Notes: generated by a model not told the origin, from the letters alone. DNA of 64,000 nt from Nocardiopsis_B mangrovi (GCF_042653925.1 NZ_JBHSFQ010000010.1:62001-126000), one strand, 5' to 3'. Positions 16,748 through 26,612 are shown, numbered from the stretch's first letter. A program made the numbers and translations.

Positions 16748-17410
16748 ATGCGCGACACTTATCATGAAGGTCTGGATTCGCTGAGTGACCGCCTGGTCGA
16801 GATGACCCGGCTGGCACGCCACGCGATCGCCCGCGCGACCACCGCTCTGCTCGACGCCGACCTCAACGCCGCCCAGGAGGTCATCTCCGGCGATGAAGAA
16901 CTGAACCGGCTCGACGAAGAGATCGAGACCACCGCCTTCGACCTCATGGCACGCCAGCAGCCCGTCGCCACCGACCTCCGTACGATCATCACCTCGCTGC
17001 ACATGGCCGGCGACCTCGAACGCATGGGCGACCACGCCGTGCACATCGCCAAGATCGCCAGACGCCGCCACCCCGACTCCGCCATCCCCGCCGAGCTCCG
17101 CTCCATCGTCTTGGAGATGGGCCACCAGGCCGAACTGCTCGTGGTCAAGGCGGGCGACGTCGTCCGCAACCGCGACGCCGACACCGCGCTGGAGCTCGAC
17201 GCCGACGACGACCGCATGGACCGCCTGCGCCGCAAGCTGCTCAAGCGGATCCTCGACCCGGGGTGGTCACACGGTGTGGAGGCCACCATGGACGTCACGC
17301 TGGCGGGCCGCTTCTACGAGCGTTTCGGCGACCACGCAGTGCACGTTGCGGACAACCTGGTGTACATGGTCACCGGCGAGAAGCCGAAGGACTACGAGCC
17401 CGAGGTCTAG
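16748..17410 (+). CDS. phoU: Phosphate signalling regulator PhoU
   Basis: 220 residues made of two PhoU three-helix repeats. Each repeat ends in a metal-binding E/D-rich motif: ATDLRTIITSLHMAGDLERMGDHAVHIAK in the first half, and FYERFGDHAVHVADNLVYMVTG in the second (quoted in part). PhoU links the Pst transporter to the SenX3-type kinase and keeps the Pho regulon off when phosphate is ample. It is transcribed divergently from senX3-regX3 and followed by a strong terminator. Confidence 0.94.
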   Translation: MRDTYHEGLDSLSDRLVEMTRLARHAIARATTALLDADLNAAQEVISGDEELNRLDEEIETTAFDLMARQQPVATDLRTIITSLHMAGDLERMGDHAVHIAKIARRRHPDSAIPAELRSIVLEMGHQAELLVVKAGDVVRNRDADTALELDADDDRMDRLRRKLLKRILDPGWSHGVEATMDVTLAGRFYERFGDHAVHVADNLVYMVTGEKPKDYEPEV

Positions 17411-17739
17411 CACGGCGTCCGACGCTCCGTGGCGAACATCACGCACGGGGCAGCCGCGACCGGGCGCCGAGAGGCGCGGAGCAGGGGGCGGAACCGCGGT
17501 TCCGCCCCCTTTCGCGTGCCCGGGGCCACGGCGGGGCGGTCACTCTGCGTGCCCGGCGGCGCGCGCGGCGACCGGCTGAAACCCGCCCCACGGGGGCTTT
17601 CCGGGGGGTCCGGAAGCACCTCGTGTAAGCTTTGTCAAGACCTAAAATGTGCCACTGACCTGCGTGGACGTAAACCGAATAGGTACGTTAAGTCACAGAT
17701 TCGTGGTACCCTTGTGGTAGCGGAAGGGGTACTTGTCAC
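17411..17739. other. Intergenic region phoU-carD
   Basis: It holds the phoU terminator and, from about 17625 on, a less GC-rich stretch that should carry the carD promoter. TACCCT at 17707-17712 and TAGGTA at 17680-17685 are possible -10 elements; neither has a good -35 at standard spacing. No reading frame is convincing. Confidence 0.45.
17483..17510 (+). terminator. Terminator of phoU
   Basis: A perfect 28-nt palindrome (14-bp arms meeting at 17496/17497) followed by TTT. Placed 73 bases after the phoU stop. Confidence 0.8.
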
Positions 17740-18222
17740 ATGACTTTCAAGGTCGGCGACACCGTTGTCTACCCCCATCATGGGGCTGCTCGTATTGAGG
17801 CGATCGAGACTCGCACCATTAAGGGTGAGGATAGGACCTACCTCGTCCTGCGGGTCGACAAGGGTGATCTTACGGTACGCGTGCCTGCCGAGAACGCCCA
17901 GGACGTCGGCGTGCGCGACGTCGTGGGCCAGGAGGGCCTGGACCGGGTCTTCGAGGTGTTGCGCGCACCGCACACCGAGGAGCCCACGAACTGGTCGCGG
18001 CGCTACAAGGCGAACCTGGAGAAGCTCGCTTCGGGCGACGTCAACAAGGTCGCGGAGGTCGTCCGCGACCTCTGGCGGCGCGACAAGGAGCGCGGGCTCT
18101 CCGCTGGTGAGAAGCGCATGCTCGCCAAGGCACGGCAGATCCTGGTGAGCGAACTCGCCCTCGCCGAAAAGACCAACGAGGACAAGGCCGAGGCGCTTCT
18201 CGATGAAGTCCTCACCAACTGA
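17740..18222 (+). CDS. carD: CarD-family RNA polymerase-binding transcription factor
   Basis: 160 residues. The N-terminal RNAP-interaction Tudor-like domain reads FKVGDTVVYPHHGAARIEAIE, and the C-terminal helical domain contains the W/R region PTNWSRRYKANLEKL, which wedges into the -10 upstream fork. CarD stabilises open complexes, including at rRNA promoters, and is essential in mycobacteria. ATG 17740 has GGAAGGGG about 11 bases upstream. carD followed by an isoprenoid gene (ispD/ispF) is a conserved actinobacterial order. Confidence 0.95.
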   Translation: MTFKVGDTVVYPHHGAARIEAIETRTIKGEDRTYLVLRVDKGDLTVRVPAENAQDVGVRDVVGQEGLDRVFEVLRAPHTEEPTNWSRRYKANLEKLASGDVNKVAEVVRDLWRRDKERGLSAGEKRMLAKARQILVSELALAEKTNEDKAEALLDEVLTN

Positions 18223-18249
18223 CAAAGGCCGTAAAGAACCACTGCATTC

Positions 18250-18732
18250 ATGGTGAAAATGCCTCGGGTGGGCGTCGGGACCGACGTCCACCCATTCATG
18301 TCGGGACGCATTCTTTTCCTCGCCGGCCTTGAATGGCCCGGGGAGGACGGCGTCAGCGGCCATTCCGACGGCGACGTCGCGGCGCACGCCGCGTGTGACG
18401 CTCTGTTCTCGGCCTGCGGGCTCGGCGATCTCGGTGCCCACTTCGGCACCTCCGAACCCCGCTGGAAGGGGGCTTCCGGCGTCGAGCTGCTGACCGAGAC
18501 GGCGGCGCGCGTGCGCGCCGCCGGCTTCGAGATCGGCAACGTCGCGGTCCAGGTGATCAGCAACAGGCCGAAATTCGCCCCCAGGCGGGCCGAGGCCGAA
18601 CGCGTCCTCTCCGCGGCCGTGGGAGCCCCCGTGAGCGTTTCGGCCACCACCACCGACGGGCTCGGCCTCACCGGCCGCGGCGAGGGCATCGCCGCGGTCG
18701 CCACGGCCCTGTGCATCCCCGCGGACTGCTGA
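18250..18732 (+). CDS. ispF: 2-C-methyl-D-erythritol 2,4-cyclodiphosphate synthase
   Basis: 160 residues, typical for the trimeric enzyme of the MEP isoprenoid pathway. VGVGTDVHPF gives the metal-binding Asp and His, GVSGHSDGDVAAHAACDAL the next metal His and the substrate pocket, and TTTDGLGLTGRGEGIAA the C-terminal signature. It begins 27 bases after carD. No ispD is fused or adjacent upstream. Start ATG 18250, with MPRVG at 18259 as an alternative. Confidence 0.95.
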   Translation: MVKMPRVGVGTDVHPFMSGRILFLAGLEWPGEDGVSGHSDGDVAAHAACDALFSACGLGDLGAHFGTSEPRWKGASGVELLTETAARVRAAGFEIGNVAVQVISNRPKFAPRRAEAERVLSAAVGAPVSVSATTTDGLGLTGRGEGIAAVATALCIPADC

Positions 18733-18771
18733 CGGGGCCGACACGTCCCGCCCGGCGGTGACCGGGCAGCG

Positions 18772-18799
18772 CGCCCGGCCGGGCCACCCCGGCCGGGCG
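18772..18799 (+). terminator. Terminator of carD-ispF
   Basis: A perfect 12-bp stem (18772-18783 with 18788-18799), a 4-nt loop and a short T run, 39 bases after the ispF stop. Confidence 0.8.
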
Positions 18800-18939
18800 T
18801 TTCGCGTGGGCGGCGTCCGATGTTCCGGTCACTCCCGGTGGGCGGTCGCGAAGCGGCGGGTCGGGCAGGTGCCCTTGCGGGACGGGGACGCAGCGGGCCG
18901 TCGCCGCCCGCACCGCACCCTGTGCCGCCGCGGGTTCGC

Positions 18940-19400
18940 CACCGCGCGGGCCGGTACCGGCGGTCTCCCGCGTGGTGGTGCCCGCTTCGGCGCCAGAAGT
19001 AGGGACGCGCCGCCGCCGGTGGCCGTGTCCGGTGCGGCCACCGGAGAGCTTCGGACAGCGCCGCCCGCGCCGGTCCCACGGCGACCCGCGTCGACGGCGT
19101 TCCCGGGCGGGCACGCCTCGGCGGCGGGGGCGCGGATCAGTCCTTCGGGGGCCGCCGGGGCCGGCTGCGGACCCGGCGGTCTCGCGCGTGGTGGCGCCCG
19201 CGTCGGCGCCGGAGGCAGGAACGGGCCCGCCGCCGCTGGCGGTCGCTCCCGATGCGCATACCCGAGAGCTCCGACGGAGTTCCGCATGCCGGTTCACGGC
19301 GGTCGCGGTGACGATGTTCCCGCAATGGGCGCGCGTGGGCGTCGGGTGCCGGAGGCGGCGGATCAGTCCTTCGGGGGCCGGGGCTGGCTGCGGACCCGGC
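18940..19400. repeat. Degenerate ~220-bp tandem repeat reaching the 3' end of the next gene
   Basis: The 563 bases between the ispF terminator and the leftward gene ending at 19363 contain no sound reading frame but do contain diverged direct repeats. GTGGTGGTGCCCGC at 18972 matches GTGGTGGCGCCCGC at 19188 (offset 216), with similar flanks (CGGCGCC after, CGGTCTC before). GCGGATCAGTCCTTCGGGGG at 19132 recurs exactly at 19358 (offset 226), where it contains the stop codon of the following gene. GAGAGCTTCGGAC near 19052 matches GAGAGCTCCGACG near 19264. The layout suggests repeated duplication of a gene 3' end followed by decay. Confidence 0.65.
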
Positions 19401-21393
19401 GCGATGGCGGGTCGGGCGGTGGGAAACCCCTCATGGGCATCCGCCGGGGTTTGAGGACCATGGGGCGCTTCTCGATCGGGGCGGCGGCGGGGAAGGCGGG
19501 GCCCGAGGGAGCGGGAACGGACGCCGCGTCGCCGCGCTGCGCGGCCTCGTCGGCGGACCGCTCCTCGCGGGCCGGCCGGGCCTCGTCGATCGGCCGGTCG
19601 TCCTCAGGCTCCCAGCCGTCGTCGGTCGACCGCTCCCCTTCGGCCGGCGCGGCCCGCCGGCCGGGGCCGGCCGGGGCCGCGGGAAACGGCTGCTCCGGCC
19701 GTGTCGCCGGTCCGGCGGCGGGGATGTCGGCCGGGACCGGGGCGGCCGGGGCGGCGGCTCCGGGAAGGGGGAGGGCCGGTACCGGGAGGGTGCCGGGCTC
19801 CGCTTCGTCGGTGGTGGGGTCGTCCGGGGCCGGGTCGTGCACGAACCCCTCATCGGCCGCGTCCGCCGCGGTCCCCTCGGAGGCGCCGGTCCCGGCCGCG
19901 CGGGTGAGCGGACGCCCGACGGGCTGGACGGCCGCAGCGCGCTTGATCGCGTTCATCCCGCCGGGTGTGCGGCGGGGCAGGTCCGTGTCGTCGGCGGAGC
20001 CGGCCTCCGCCGCGTCGGCGCCGGCGGACGCCGAGGACCGGGGCGGGCGGGCGCCCGCGGCCGTGCCGATGGCCGTGTCCGGGGTGTCCCCGGCCGGTCC
20101 ACGGGCATCGCCCGCTGTGCCGTCGGCATGAGCGCCGTGGGCACCTTCGGCCGCGTCGTCGGCTTCCGCGGCGGTGCCGCGGACGTCCCGGGCCGCGCCG
20201 TGGTCCTCCGCCACCCGGCCGGACACGGGCTCAGGCGGCGAAGAGCCGGGGCCGGGCGCCGCGCCGCGCGTCTTCTCGGCGGCCGCGCCGGCGGCACCGG
20301 CCGCGGCCGCGGTGGTGACCGCGGGATCGGCGGCGGTGTCCCGCGGGTCGTCGGCCGCGGCGGACGGCAGCGGCTCGGCCGTATCGGGCAGCCGGCTGCC
20401 CTGCGGCGGGGTGCCGGGCTCGGGGTCGATGAGGTCGGCCGGCTCGCGCCTGGCGGGCAGAGGGGGCTCCGCGGCCTGAGGGGGTCCGGCGGGCGTCGCG
20501 GGAGCGGACGGCGCCTGGGCGTCGGAGGACTCCGGCGGCTCCGGGCGCGGCGACGGCTGCCGCCGCCGCTCCCCTTGCTCGCCCTGCTCCGGCACCCGGG
20601 CGGAGGGGGCGGTTCCGCCCCGGCGCGGCTCCGGAGGGCGCGGCCACAGCGGTCCCGGGCCGCGGGTGCGCCCGCGCGCGGGCGGGTCGCCGTCCTCGGC
20701 GGGCGGCACCGGGGCCAGACGCGCGGTGCCGGCCACATCATCGTCCGCGCGGCCGTCCGGTTTCTCCCCCTCTCCCCTCCCGGGAGAGGCGGGTTCGGGC
20801 GCCTCGCCTCCGGGGCGCTCGGTGGTGGCGGGAACGGGGGTGAGCACATCCGTGGGGTCGTCGGGGCCGGGCTCCCGCCGGCGCCCGCGCGGCCGGTCCC
20901 GGCCGGCCCGGCGCGGCCGGTCGTCGGGGAATTCGCCCCGCAGGTGCATCCACACCCACAGGAAGAACCGGAACGCCGCCAGCAGCGCGAGCCAGGGCGC
21001 CACGGCGGTCAGCACGACCGCGACCTGCGGAAGCAGGCGCTGGCCGGTGGCCTCCAGCGCGCTGGCCCCCGCCGCCAGCAGGATCATCGCCAGGATCAGC
21101 GCGTCGACCCACAGCCGGCGCGACCGCGGTGCGGCCCGCAGCACGTAGCCGGTCCAGAACGCCATCAGCAGCAGGAGCGTGAAGCCGCCGGGGTAGAGGT
21201 GGGCGGGCCGCGGGTCGATGTTGCCCTGGCGGGCGATCTGGTAGATGCCGTTGTAGGACAGCAGGACGGCGCAGGCCGCGATCACCACCACACCGAGCCC
21301 CGTCAGGGCGATGGCGGCGAAGCCGGGGCCGGTCCCGGGCCGGTCCGGGACGCGGCGGGCACCAGGGGTTTTCGAAGAGGTTTCAACGGCCAT
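19363..21393 (-). CDS. Four-helix membrane protein with a very long Pro/Ala-rich cytosolic tail (DUF2637-like)
   Basis: 676 residues. Residues ~25-190 hold four hydrophobic helices, including LTGLGVVVIAACAVLLSYNG, GGFTLLLLMAFWTGYVL and VDALILAMILLAAG. The SYNGI motif with helices at this spacing resembles DUF2637/Spd-type proteins, often linked to conjugation in actinomycetes, but this is only a resemblance. The remaining ~480 residues are low-complexity Pro/Ala/Asp/Gly, probably disordered and cytosolic. The stop-proximal sequence is duplicated downstream (see repeat). Function unknown. Confidence 0.65.
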   Translation of the reverse strand: MAVETSSKTPGARRVPDRPGTGPGFAAIALTGLGVVVIAACAVLLSYNGIYQIARQGNIDPRPAHLYPGGFTLLLLMAFWTGYVLRAAPRSRRLWVDALILAMILLAAGASALEATGQRLLPQVAVVLTAVAPWLALLAAFRFFLWVWMHLRGEFPDDRPRRAGRDRPRGRRREPGPDDPTDVLTPVPATTERPGGEAPEPASPGRGEGEKPDGRADDDVAGTARLAPVPPAEDGDPPARGRTRGPGPLWPRPPEPRRGGTAPSARVPEQGEQGERRRQPSPRPEPPESSDAQAPSAPATPAGPPQAAEPPLPARREPADLIDPEPGTPPQGSRLPDTAEPLPSAAADDPRDTAADPAVTTAAAAGAAGAAAEKTRGAAPGPGSSPPEPVSGRVAEDHGAARDVRGTAAEADDAAEGAHGAHADGTAGDARGPAGDTPDTAIGTAAGARPPRSSASAGADAAEAGSADDTDLPRRTPGGMNAIKRAAAVQPVGRPLTRAAGTGASEGTAADAADEGFVHDPAPDDPTTDEAEPGTLPVPALPLPGAAAPAAPVPADIPAAGPATRPEQPFPAAPAGPGRRAAPAEGERSTDDGWEPEDDRPIDEARPAREERSADEAAQRGDAASVPAPSGPAFPAAAPIEKRPMVLKPRRMPMRGFPPPDPPSRRVRSQPRPPKD

Positions 21394-21722
21394 CGTGCGC
21401 AGAAGGGTAGCCCAGCAAACGGCGCGAACACGAGGTTCCCGCTGAAACTGACCGGAAATCGCCGCGGCCGCGAACGTATCGGAAAAGGAAATTCCTCCAG
21501 TTCACGGGCGGCGGCTTCGCTCAGGGTCACGGAAGTGCCGCTGAGGGTGGCCCGACCTGCCGGATTCTTCGCCTGGTCGTGCCGCGGATTGCGGATGTCC
21601 ATTTCGTCGCGTCATTCCGACCTGACGGCACCGTCGCGGGAACGGGAGCCCGCTTTTCCGGGGCCGCCCTGGCCCTCACCGGGCGACCGTGGTAGGCGTG
21701 GAAAAGGGCTACCCTTGACAGT
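21394..21722. other. Intergenic region ahead of cysS
   Basis: It contains the divergent promoters of the membrane protein gene and cysS. TACCCT at 21710-21715 lies only 7 bases before the cysS GTG, the arrangement of a leaderless actinobacterial mRNA. A leftward reading frame ending at 21303 with MDIRNPRHDQ is possible but unsupported. Confidence 0.4.
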
Positions 21723-23126
<1,404 letters not shown>

Positions 23127-23273
23127 CGGGCCGGGCGTACCCCGGCGGGGCCGCGACCGCGGCCCCGCCGGGAGCCCGGACATGCCCGCACAACGAACCG
23201 ACCACCGATAACGGGGCCGCCACCGGTTCCGGCATGCACGCGTGCGAAACGATCAAGGGGGAGGACGGCGCTC

Positions 23274-24248
23274 ATGCCGGCGAAGAAGAGCAAGAAGGGC
23301 CCGACCAAGGGCAGCGGAGGCAAAGGGCGCCGGTCGCTCGAAGGCAAGAAGGGCACCCTGCCCGCCGAGGAGCGCCACTGGTACGGCGACCGCACGCGCG
23401 CACGCGCGGCCGCCCGGCCGCAGGCGGCCGACGGTTCCCCGGCGCACGGCGGCGGCCAGGGCGGCGGCGCCGCGTCCCGCGGCGGCTCGGGTCCTGAGCT
23501 GCTGATCGGCCGCAACCCGGTGGTCGAGGCGCTGCGCGCGGGCGTTCCGGCCGCGAAGTTCTTCCTCTGCAACAGCCTCGACCCCGATGCGCGGGTCACC
23601 GAAGCGGCCCGCCTCGCCGGCGCGGCCGGGATCGAGATCCTGGAGGTCACCCGCGCCGAGCTGGACCGCCGCTGCGAGAGCAACGGCCAGCCCGGCGCCG
23701 CCCACCAGGGCGTCGGCCTCCAGGTGCGGCCCTACCGGTACTGGGACCCGGCGGACCTGCTCGACGCCGCCCAGCGGGCGGATTCCCCCGCGCTCATCGT
23801 CGCCCTCGACGGCGTGACCGACCCGCACAACCTCGGCGCGATCACCCGCTCGGCCGCCGCCTTCGGCGCCCACGGGCTGCTGATCCCCGAGCGCCGTTCG
23901 GCGGGGGTGACCATGGCGGCGTGGAAGACGTCGGCGGGCACCCTGGCCCGGCTGCCGGTGGCCCAGGCCACGAACCTCACCCGGGCCCTGGAGTCCTACA
24001 AGGCCGAGGGCCTGTTCGTCATCGGCCTCGACGCCGACGCCGACGTCCCCCTGGACGGCCTCGACCTCGCGACGGGACCCCTGGTCGTCGTGGTCGGCTC
24101 CGAGGGCAAGGGCCTCTCGCGCCTGGTCCGCGAGTCCTGCGACACGATCGTGAGCATCCCCATCACCGGCGCGGAGTCCCTCAACGCATCGGTGGCGGCC
24201 GGCGTCTCCCTCTACGAGGTCACCCGCCGCCGCTCGTCCACGCAGTAG
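23274..24248 (+). CDS. rlmB: 23S rRNA (guanosine-2'-O-)-methyltransferase RlmB, TrmH family
   Basis: 324 residues. The first ~70 are basic and low-complexity (KKSKKGPTKGSGGKG), a common actinobacterial extension that probably binds RNA. The substrate-binding domain starts at LLIGRNPVVEALRAG. The SPOUT catalytic domain has DGVTDPHNLGAITRSAAAFG (motif 1), VVVGSEGKGLSRLVRESCD (motif 2) and SIPITGAESLNASVAAGV (motif 3), the trefoil-knot SAM site. cysS-rlmB order is conserved in actinobacteria. Confidence 0.94.
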   Translation: MPAKKSKKGPTKGSGGKGRRSLEGKKGTLPAEERHWYGDRTRARAAARPQAADGSPAHGGGQGGGAASRGGSGPELLIGRNPVVEALRAGVPAAKFFLCNSLDPDARVTEAARLAGAAGIEILEVTRAELDRRCESNGQPGAAHQGVGLQVRPYRYWDPADLLDAAQRADSPALIVALDGVTDPHNLGAITRSAAAFGAHGLLIPERRSAGVTMAAWKTSAGTLARLPVAQATNLTRALESYKAEGLFVIGLDADADVPLDGLDLATGPLVVVVGSEGKGLSRLVRESCDTIVSIPITGAESLNASVAAGVSLYEVTRRRSSTQ

Positions 24249-24288
24249 CCCGCAACCGATAACATGCGACTGGGTGTCAACGACACCG

Positions 24289-24361
24289 GCCGACGTAGCT
24301 CAATTGGCAGAGCAATCGCCTTGTAAGCGATAGGTTAGGGGTTCAAGTCCCCTCGTCGGCT
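24289..24361 (+). tRNA. tRNA-Thr (anticodon TGT)
   Basis: A 73-nt cloverleaf. Acceptor GCCGACG (24289-24295) pairs with CGTCGGC (24354-24360). The D arm contains TAGCTCAATTGGCAGAGCA. The anticodon stem ATCGC/GCGAT encloses CTTGTAA with anticodon TGT, and the T arm has GGTTCAAGTCC. CCA is not encoded. The broken integrase directly downstream, in the same direction, suggests that the 3' half of this gene served as an attachment site. Confidence 0.95.
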
Positions 24362-24367
24362 CGATCA

Positions 24368-24380
24368 CCAGGTGACCTGG
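24368..24380. repeat. 13-bp palindrome just after the tRNA
   Basis: CCAGGTGACCTGG lies seven bases beyond the tRNA and ahead of the integrase remnant. Its location fits an integrase- or excisionase-binding site at an att junction, but this is only suggestive. Confidence 0.4.
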
Positions 24381-24439
24381 GAAAACGGTGTAGCGAGACA
24401 TACGATCCGCAGCCTGCGCCCGTCCCACAGAGGAAAACC

Positions 24440-25159
24440 ATGGGAAAGCGGAACCCGGCGGGGTTTCCGGAACCTCGCCGCTGGGCCCCTCGAACCGCAC
24501 TTCCGTTCGTCCCCCACATGAAGGCCCTCGGCCGCTCCGACCGCACCGTCACCATGTACGCCGACGCGATCCGCTGGTTCGCCGCCGAACACCTCTAGGC
24601 CGGCGGCCATCGCTCCGACGTCGGCCGCGAGCACGGCCGCGCCGAGTACGACGACGAAGAGACCTTCCCCCCGATCGATGACTGGGAAGTCGTCAAGCGG
24701 GTGCACATCCAACTCTGGCTCTCCCGCCTGTTCTCCCGCGGGCACGCCGACTCCTACGTCATCAACCGGTTCCGGTGCCTCCAGGCGTTCTTCAAGTGGT
24801 TCGTCGAGGACGAAGAGCTCCCCACCATCATGCTCGGCATGAAGGGGCCGACCGTCACTGAGAAGCCCGTGCCCGTCTTCGAGGACGACGAGATCACCAA
24901 GCTCTCCGACCAGGCGCAGGGCAAGGACATCTGGGACGGGCGCGACCTCGCCATCATGCTCATGCTCCGCGACACCGGCATGCGCCTCATGGAGATCTCG
25001 GAGCTCGCCCCCGACTCGATCAACGTCGTTGAACGTGAGGCATCGGTCATGGGCAAGGCGCGCACCGTGAAGTACTCCTGCTCCGCTACGTCGACCCGAG
25101 CACGTACTACCTGGCGCGCATCCACTTCACCGCCGCCGGAAACGTGTTCCTGTCGGTAG
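24440..25159 (+). pseudogene. Tyrosine recombinase/integrase, disrupted by a stop codon and a 3' frameshift
   Basis: From ATG 24440 the frame reads through a SAM-like core-binding domain (MKALGRSDRTVTMYADAIRWF, then ADSYVINRFRCLQAFFKWFVE), broken by an in-frame TAG at 24596-24598 and resuming in the same frame to about 25080. The catalytic region includes RDTGMRLMEISEL (the first catalytic Arg) and VMGKARTVKYS (beta-strand Lys). The frame is then lost, and the HxxR and catalytic Tyr are absent. It lies 78 bases after tRNA-Thr in the same orientation. This is the wreck of an integrase that once used this tRNA. Confidence 0.85.
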
Positions 25160-25404
25160 CGACGGCGGCCGGGATGGTCGGCACCAACACCAGCGCGGGG
25201 TTCACCTACGCCCCCGGCGCTCTGGTGAACGTCCGGGTGAGGGCGATCGGGCACCGGGTGCTCGTGCGCGCCTGCCGCCAACCGCCGGGAACCGCGGTGC
25301 TCGCCGCCCGCAAGGCCGAGGGCAGCCGCCAGGACTTCGGCGACCGCATCACCGGCGCCGCCGCCAAGCAGATCATGTCCCAGTTCATCAAGGCCCACCT
25401 CTGA
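25081..25404 (+). pseudogene. 3' remnant of a phage-type protein fused onto the integrase remnant
   Basis: From about 25083 a different frame opens: YYLARIHFTAAGNVFLSVAT, FTYAPGALVNVRVRAIG, then KAEGSRQDFGDRITGAAAKQ and a stop at 25402-25404. The ARxHFTAxGNVxLSV and TYxPGxxVxVRxxxxG patterns recall beta-sandwich domains in actinophage and prophage structural proteins. It lacks any start region of its own, so it is a 3' fragment left after a deletion. Its last ~90 bases recur at 31491-31583. Confidence 0.6.
25315..25404 (+). repeat. Copy A of a duplicated gene 3' end (with 31491-31583)
   Basis: This segment encodes EGSRQDFGDRITGAAAKQIM and a stop. The segment at 31491-31583, same orientation, encodes EGSEQDSGDRIVGAVAKQIV and a stop; DNA identity is high by eye. 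The two copies bracket the accessory island. Confidence 0.7.
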
Positions 25405-25424
25405 CCCGAAAGGACGGTTCCCCC

Positions 25425-25553
25425 ATGCACATCGAATCCAAGGTGGCCGCGCCGACCCTCGCCGGCGCCCTCGCCACCGTGCTCGTGTTCGTCGTCGGCT
25501 ACCTCGCACCCCACACCCCTCGGCCCCAGACGCCGCCCCCGCCTGCCACCTGA
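25425..25553 (+). CDS. 42-residue single-helix membrane protein, holin-like
   Basis: ATG 25425 has AAAGGA about ten bases upstream. The product starts MHIESKVAAP, has one hydrophobic helix (TLAGALATVLVFVVGYLA) and ends in a proline-rich tail PHTPRPQTPPPPAT. Small proteins of this design follow the tail genes of actinophages and are often annotated as holin-like. It sits 20 bases after the phage-type remnant and may be a surviving phage gene. Its function is not shown. Confidence 0.5.
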   Translation: MHIESKVAAPTLAGALATVLVFVVGYLAPHTPRPQTPPPPAT

Positions 25554-25616
25554 CCGTGACGCGAGTATGCCCCGCCTCGGCTTCATGCCCGGGGCCGGGC
25601 GCTTCGTCGTGTCTGC

Positions 25617-26612
25617 CTACCGGGGGCGCGGCAGGCGAACGAGGTGCTGGGCGGCTTCGCGCGTGTTGTAGGTGATGACCGCGGCCGCGCCCGATCGCTT
25701 GTACATGGCCAGCCGTTCGATCAGGTCGGGCAGGTAGTCGGCGGCCGCCCGCGTTCCGGAGTGGGTGAGCTGCGCCCACTCGCCCGAAACGCAGAACGGC
25801 ACCAACGGCACGTTGACCTGCCCGTCAGCGCCGAGCCGAGAGAGCAGGTCGATCGTGTGCAGGGCCGGTTCGAGCAAGATCATGTCGGCGCCCTCTTCGA
25901 CCATGCGCCGCGCCACGGCCACAGCCTGTTCGGGGCGCGAGGGGTGCACCTGGAAGGCGCCGCGGTTCCCGCGCGGCGCGGCGTTCATCGCGGCGCGGCA
26001 CCCGTCATACATCCGGCTCGTCATGATCAGGTGCGGCATCAGCGCCACGTCACGGAACCCGCCGGCGTCGAGGACGGAGCGCACGTGCCCGGTGAGGCCG
26101 TCGACCATCGCGGCGGGCCCGAGGATGTCGGCGCCCACCTCGGCTTGGTGCAGCGCCTGGGCGCCGAGGACGTCGAGGGTGGCACGGTGGTCGTAGCGGC
26201 CGTGGTCGTCGGTGAGCACGCACGCGCGCGAGGAGGTGTAGGAGCACAGGCAGGTCTCGGTCATCACGGCGAGATCGGGTGCCGCGTCCTTGGCGGCCTG
26301 GATCGCGTGGATCAGCGGGGCGGACGCCGAGGCCGCGTCGCCGCCGCTGTCGGTGCGCTCGCCCTCGGCGAAGATCTTGACCGCCCCCACCCCGAGGCGC
26401 GCGAGTTCGCGCACCGCCGGACCGACCTGGTCCAGGGTCACCGTCGGCACCGGGGACAGCGTCTCGCCGCGGCGCACGAGCAGCGGCATACACAGGTCCG
26501 CGGGTGTCAGCGGTTCCCGATGCAGGAACCGGCGCACGGCCGGCCGTGCGCGGACGGGGCTGGAACCGGTGACGGCCTCGCCGTCGTGCAGGGTCATCGG
26601 GGGGTGGTCCAC
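25617..26612 (-). CDS. HemB-like protein (porphobilinogen synthase fold) lacking both Schiff-base lysines
   Basis: 331 residues across the whole ALAD/HemB family. The three zinc cysteines of bacterial HemB are kept (C121, C123, C131 in TETCLCSYTSSRAC). The two lysines that bind the two aminolevulinate molecules are not. The MVKPxLPYLD motif reads ILLEPALHTID (Glu248 for Lys), and the SYSAKYAS region reads PHLIMTSRM (Met197 for Lys). PSDMMDGRV is GPAAMVDGL. It starts at GTG 26612 with AGAGGAG upstream and follows the HemC-like genes in one operon. I infer a changed reaction or a non-catalytic role; it is unlikely to be the housekeeping HemB. Confidence 0.82.
   Translation of the reverse strand: MDHPPMTLHDGEAVTGSSPVRARPAVRRFLHREPLTPADLCMPLLVRRGETLSPVPTVTLDQVGPAVRELARLGVGAVKIFAEGERTDSGGDAASASAPLIHAIQAAKDAAPDLAVMTETCLCSYTSSRACVLTDDHGRYDHRATLDVLGAQALHQAEVGADILGPAAMVDGLTGHVRSVLDAGGFRDVALMPHLIMTSRMYDGCRAAMNAAPRGNRGAFQVHPSRPEQAVAVARRMVEEGADMILLEPALHTIDLLSRLGADGQVNVPLVPFCVSGEWAQLTHSGTRAAADYLPDLIERLAMYKRSGAAAVITYNTREAAQHLVRLPRPR

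Noticed and set aside
21303..21602. Leftward 99-residue frame before cysS
   Set aside because: No ribosome site, overlaps the start of the membrane protein gene on the same strand, and resembles no known family.
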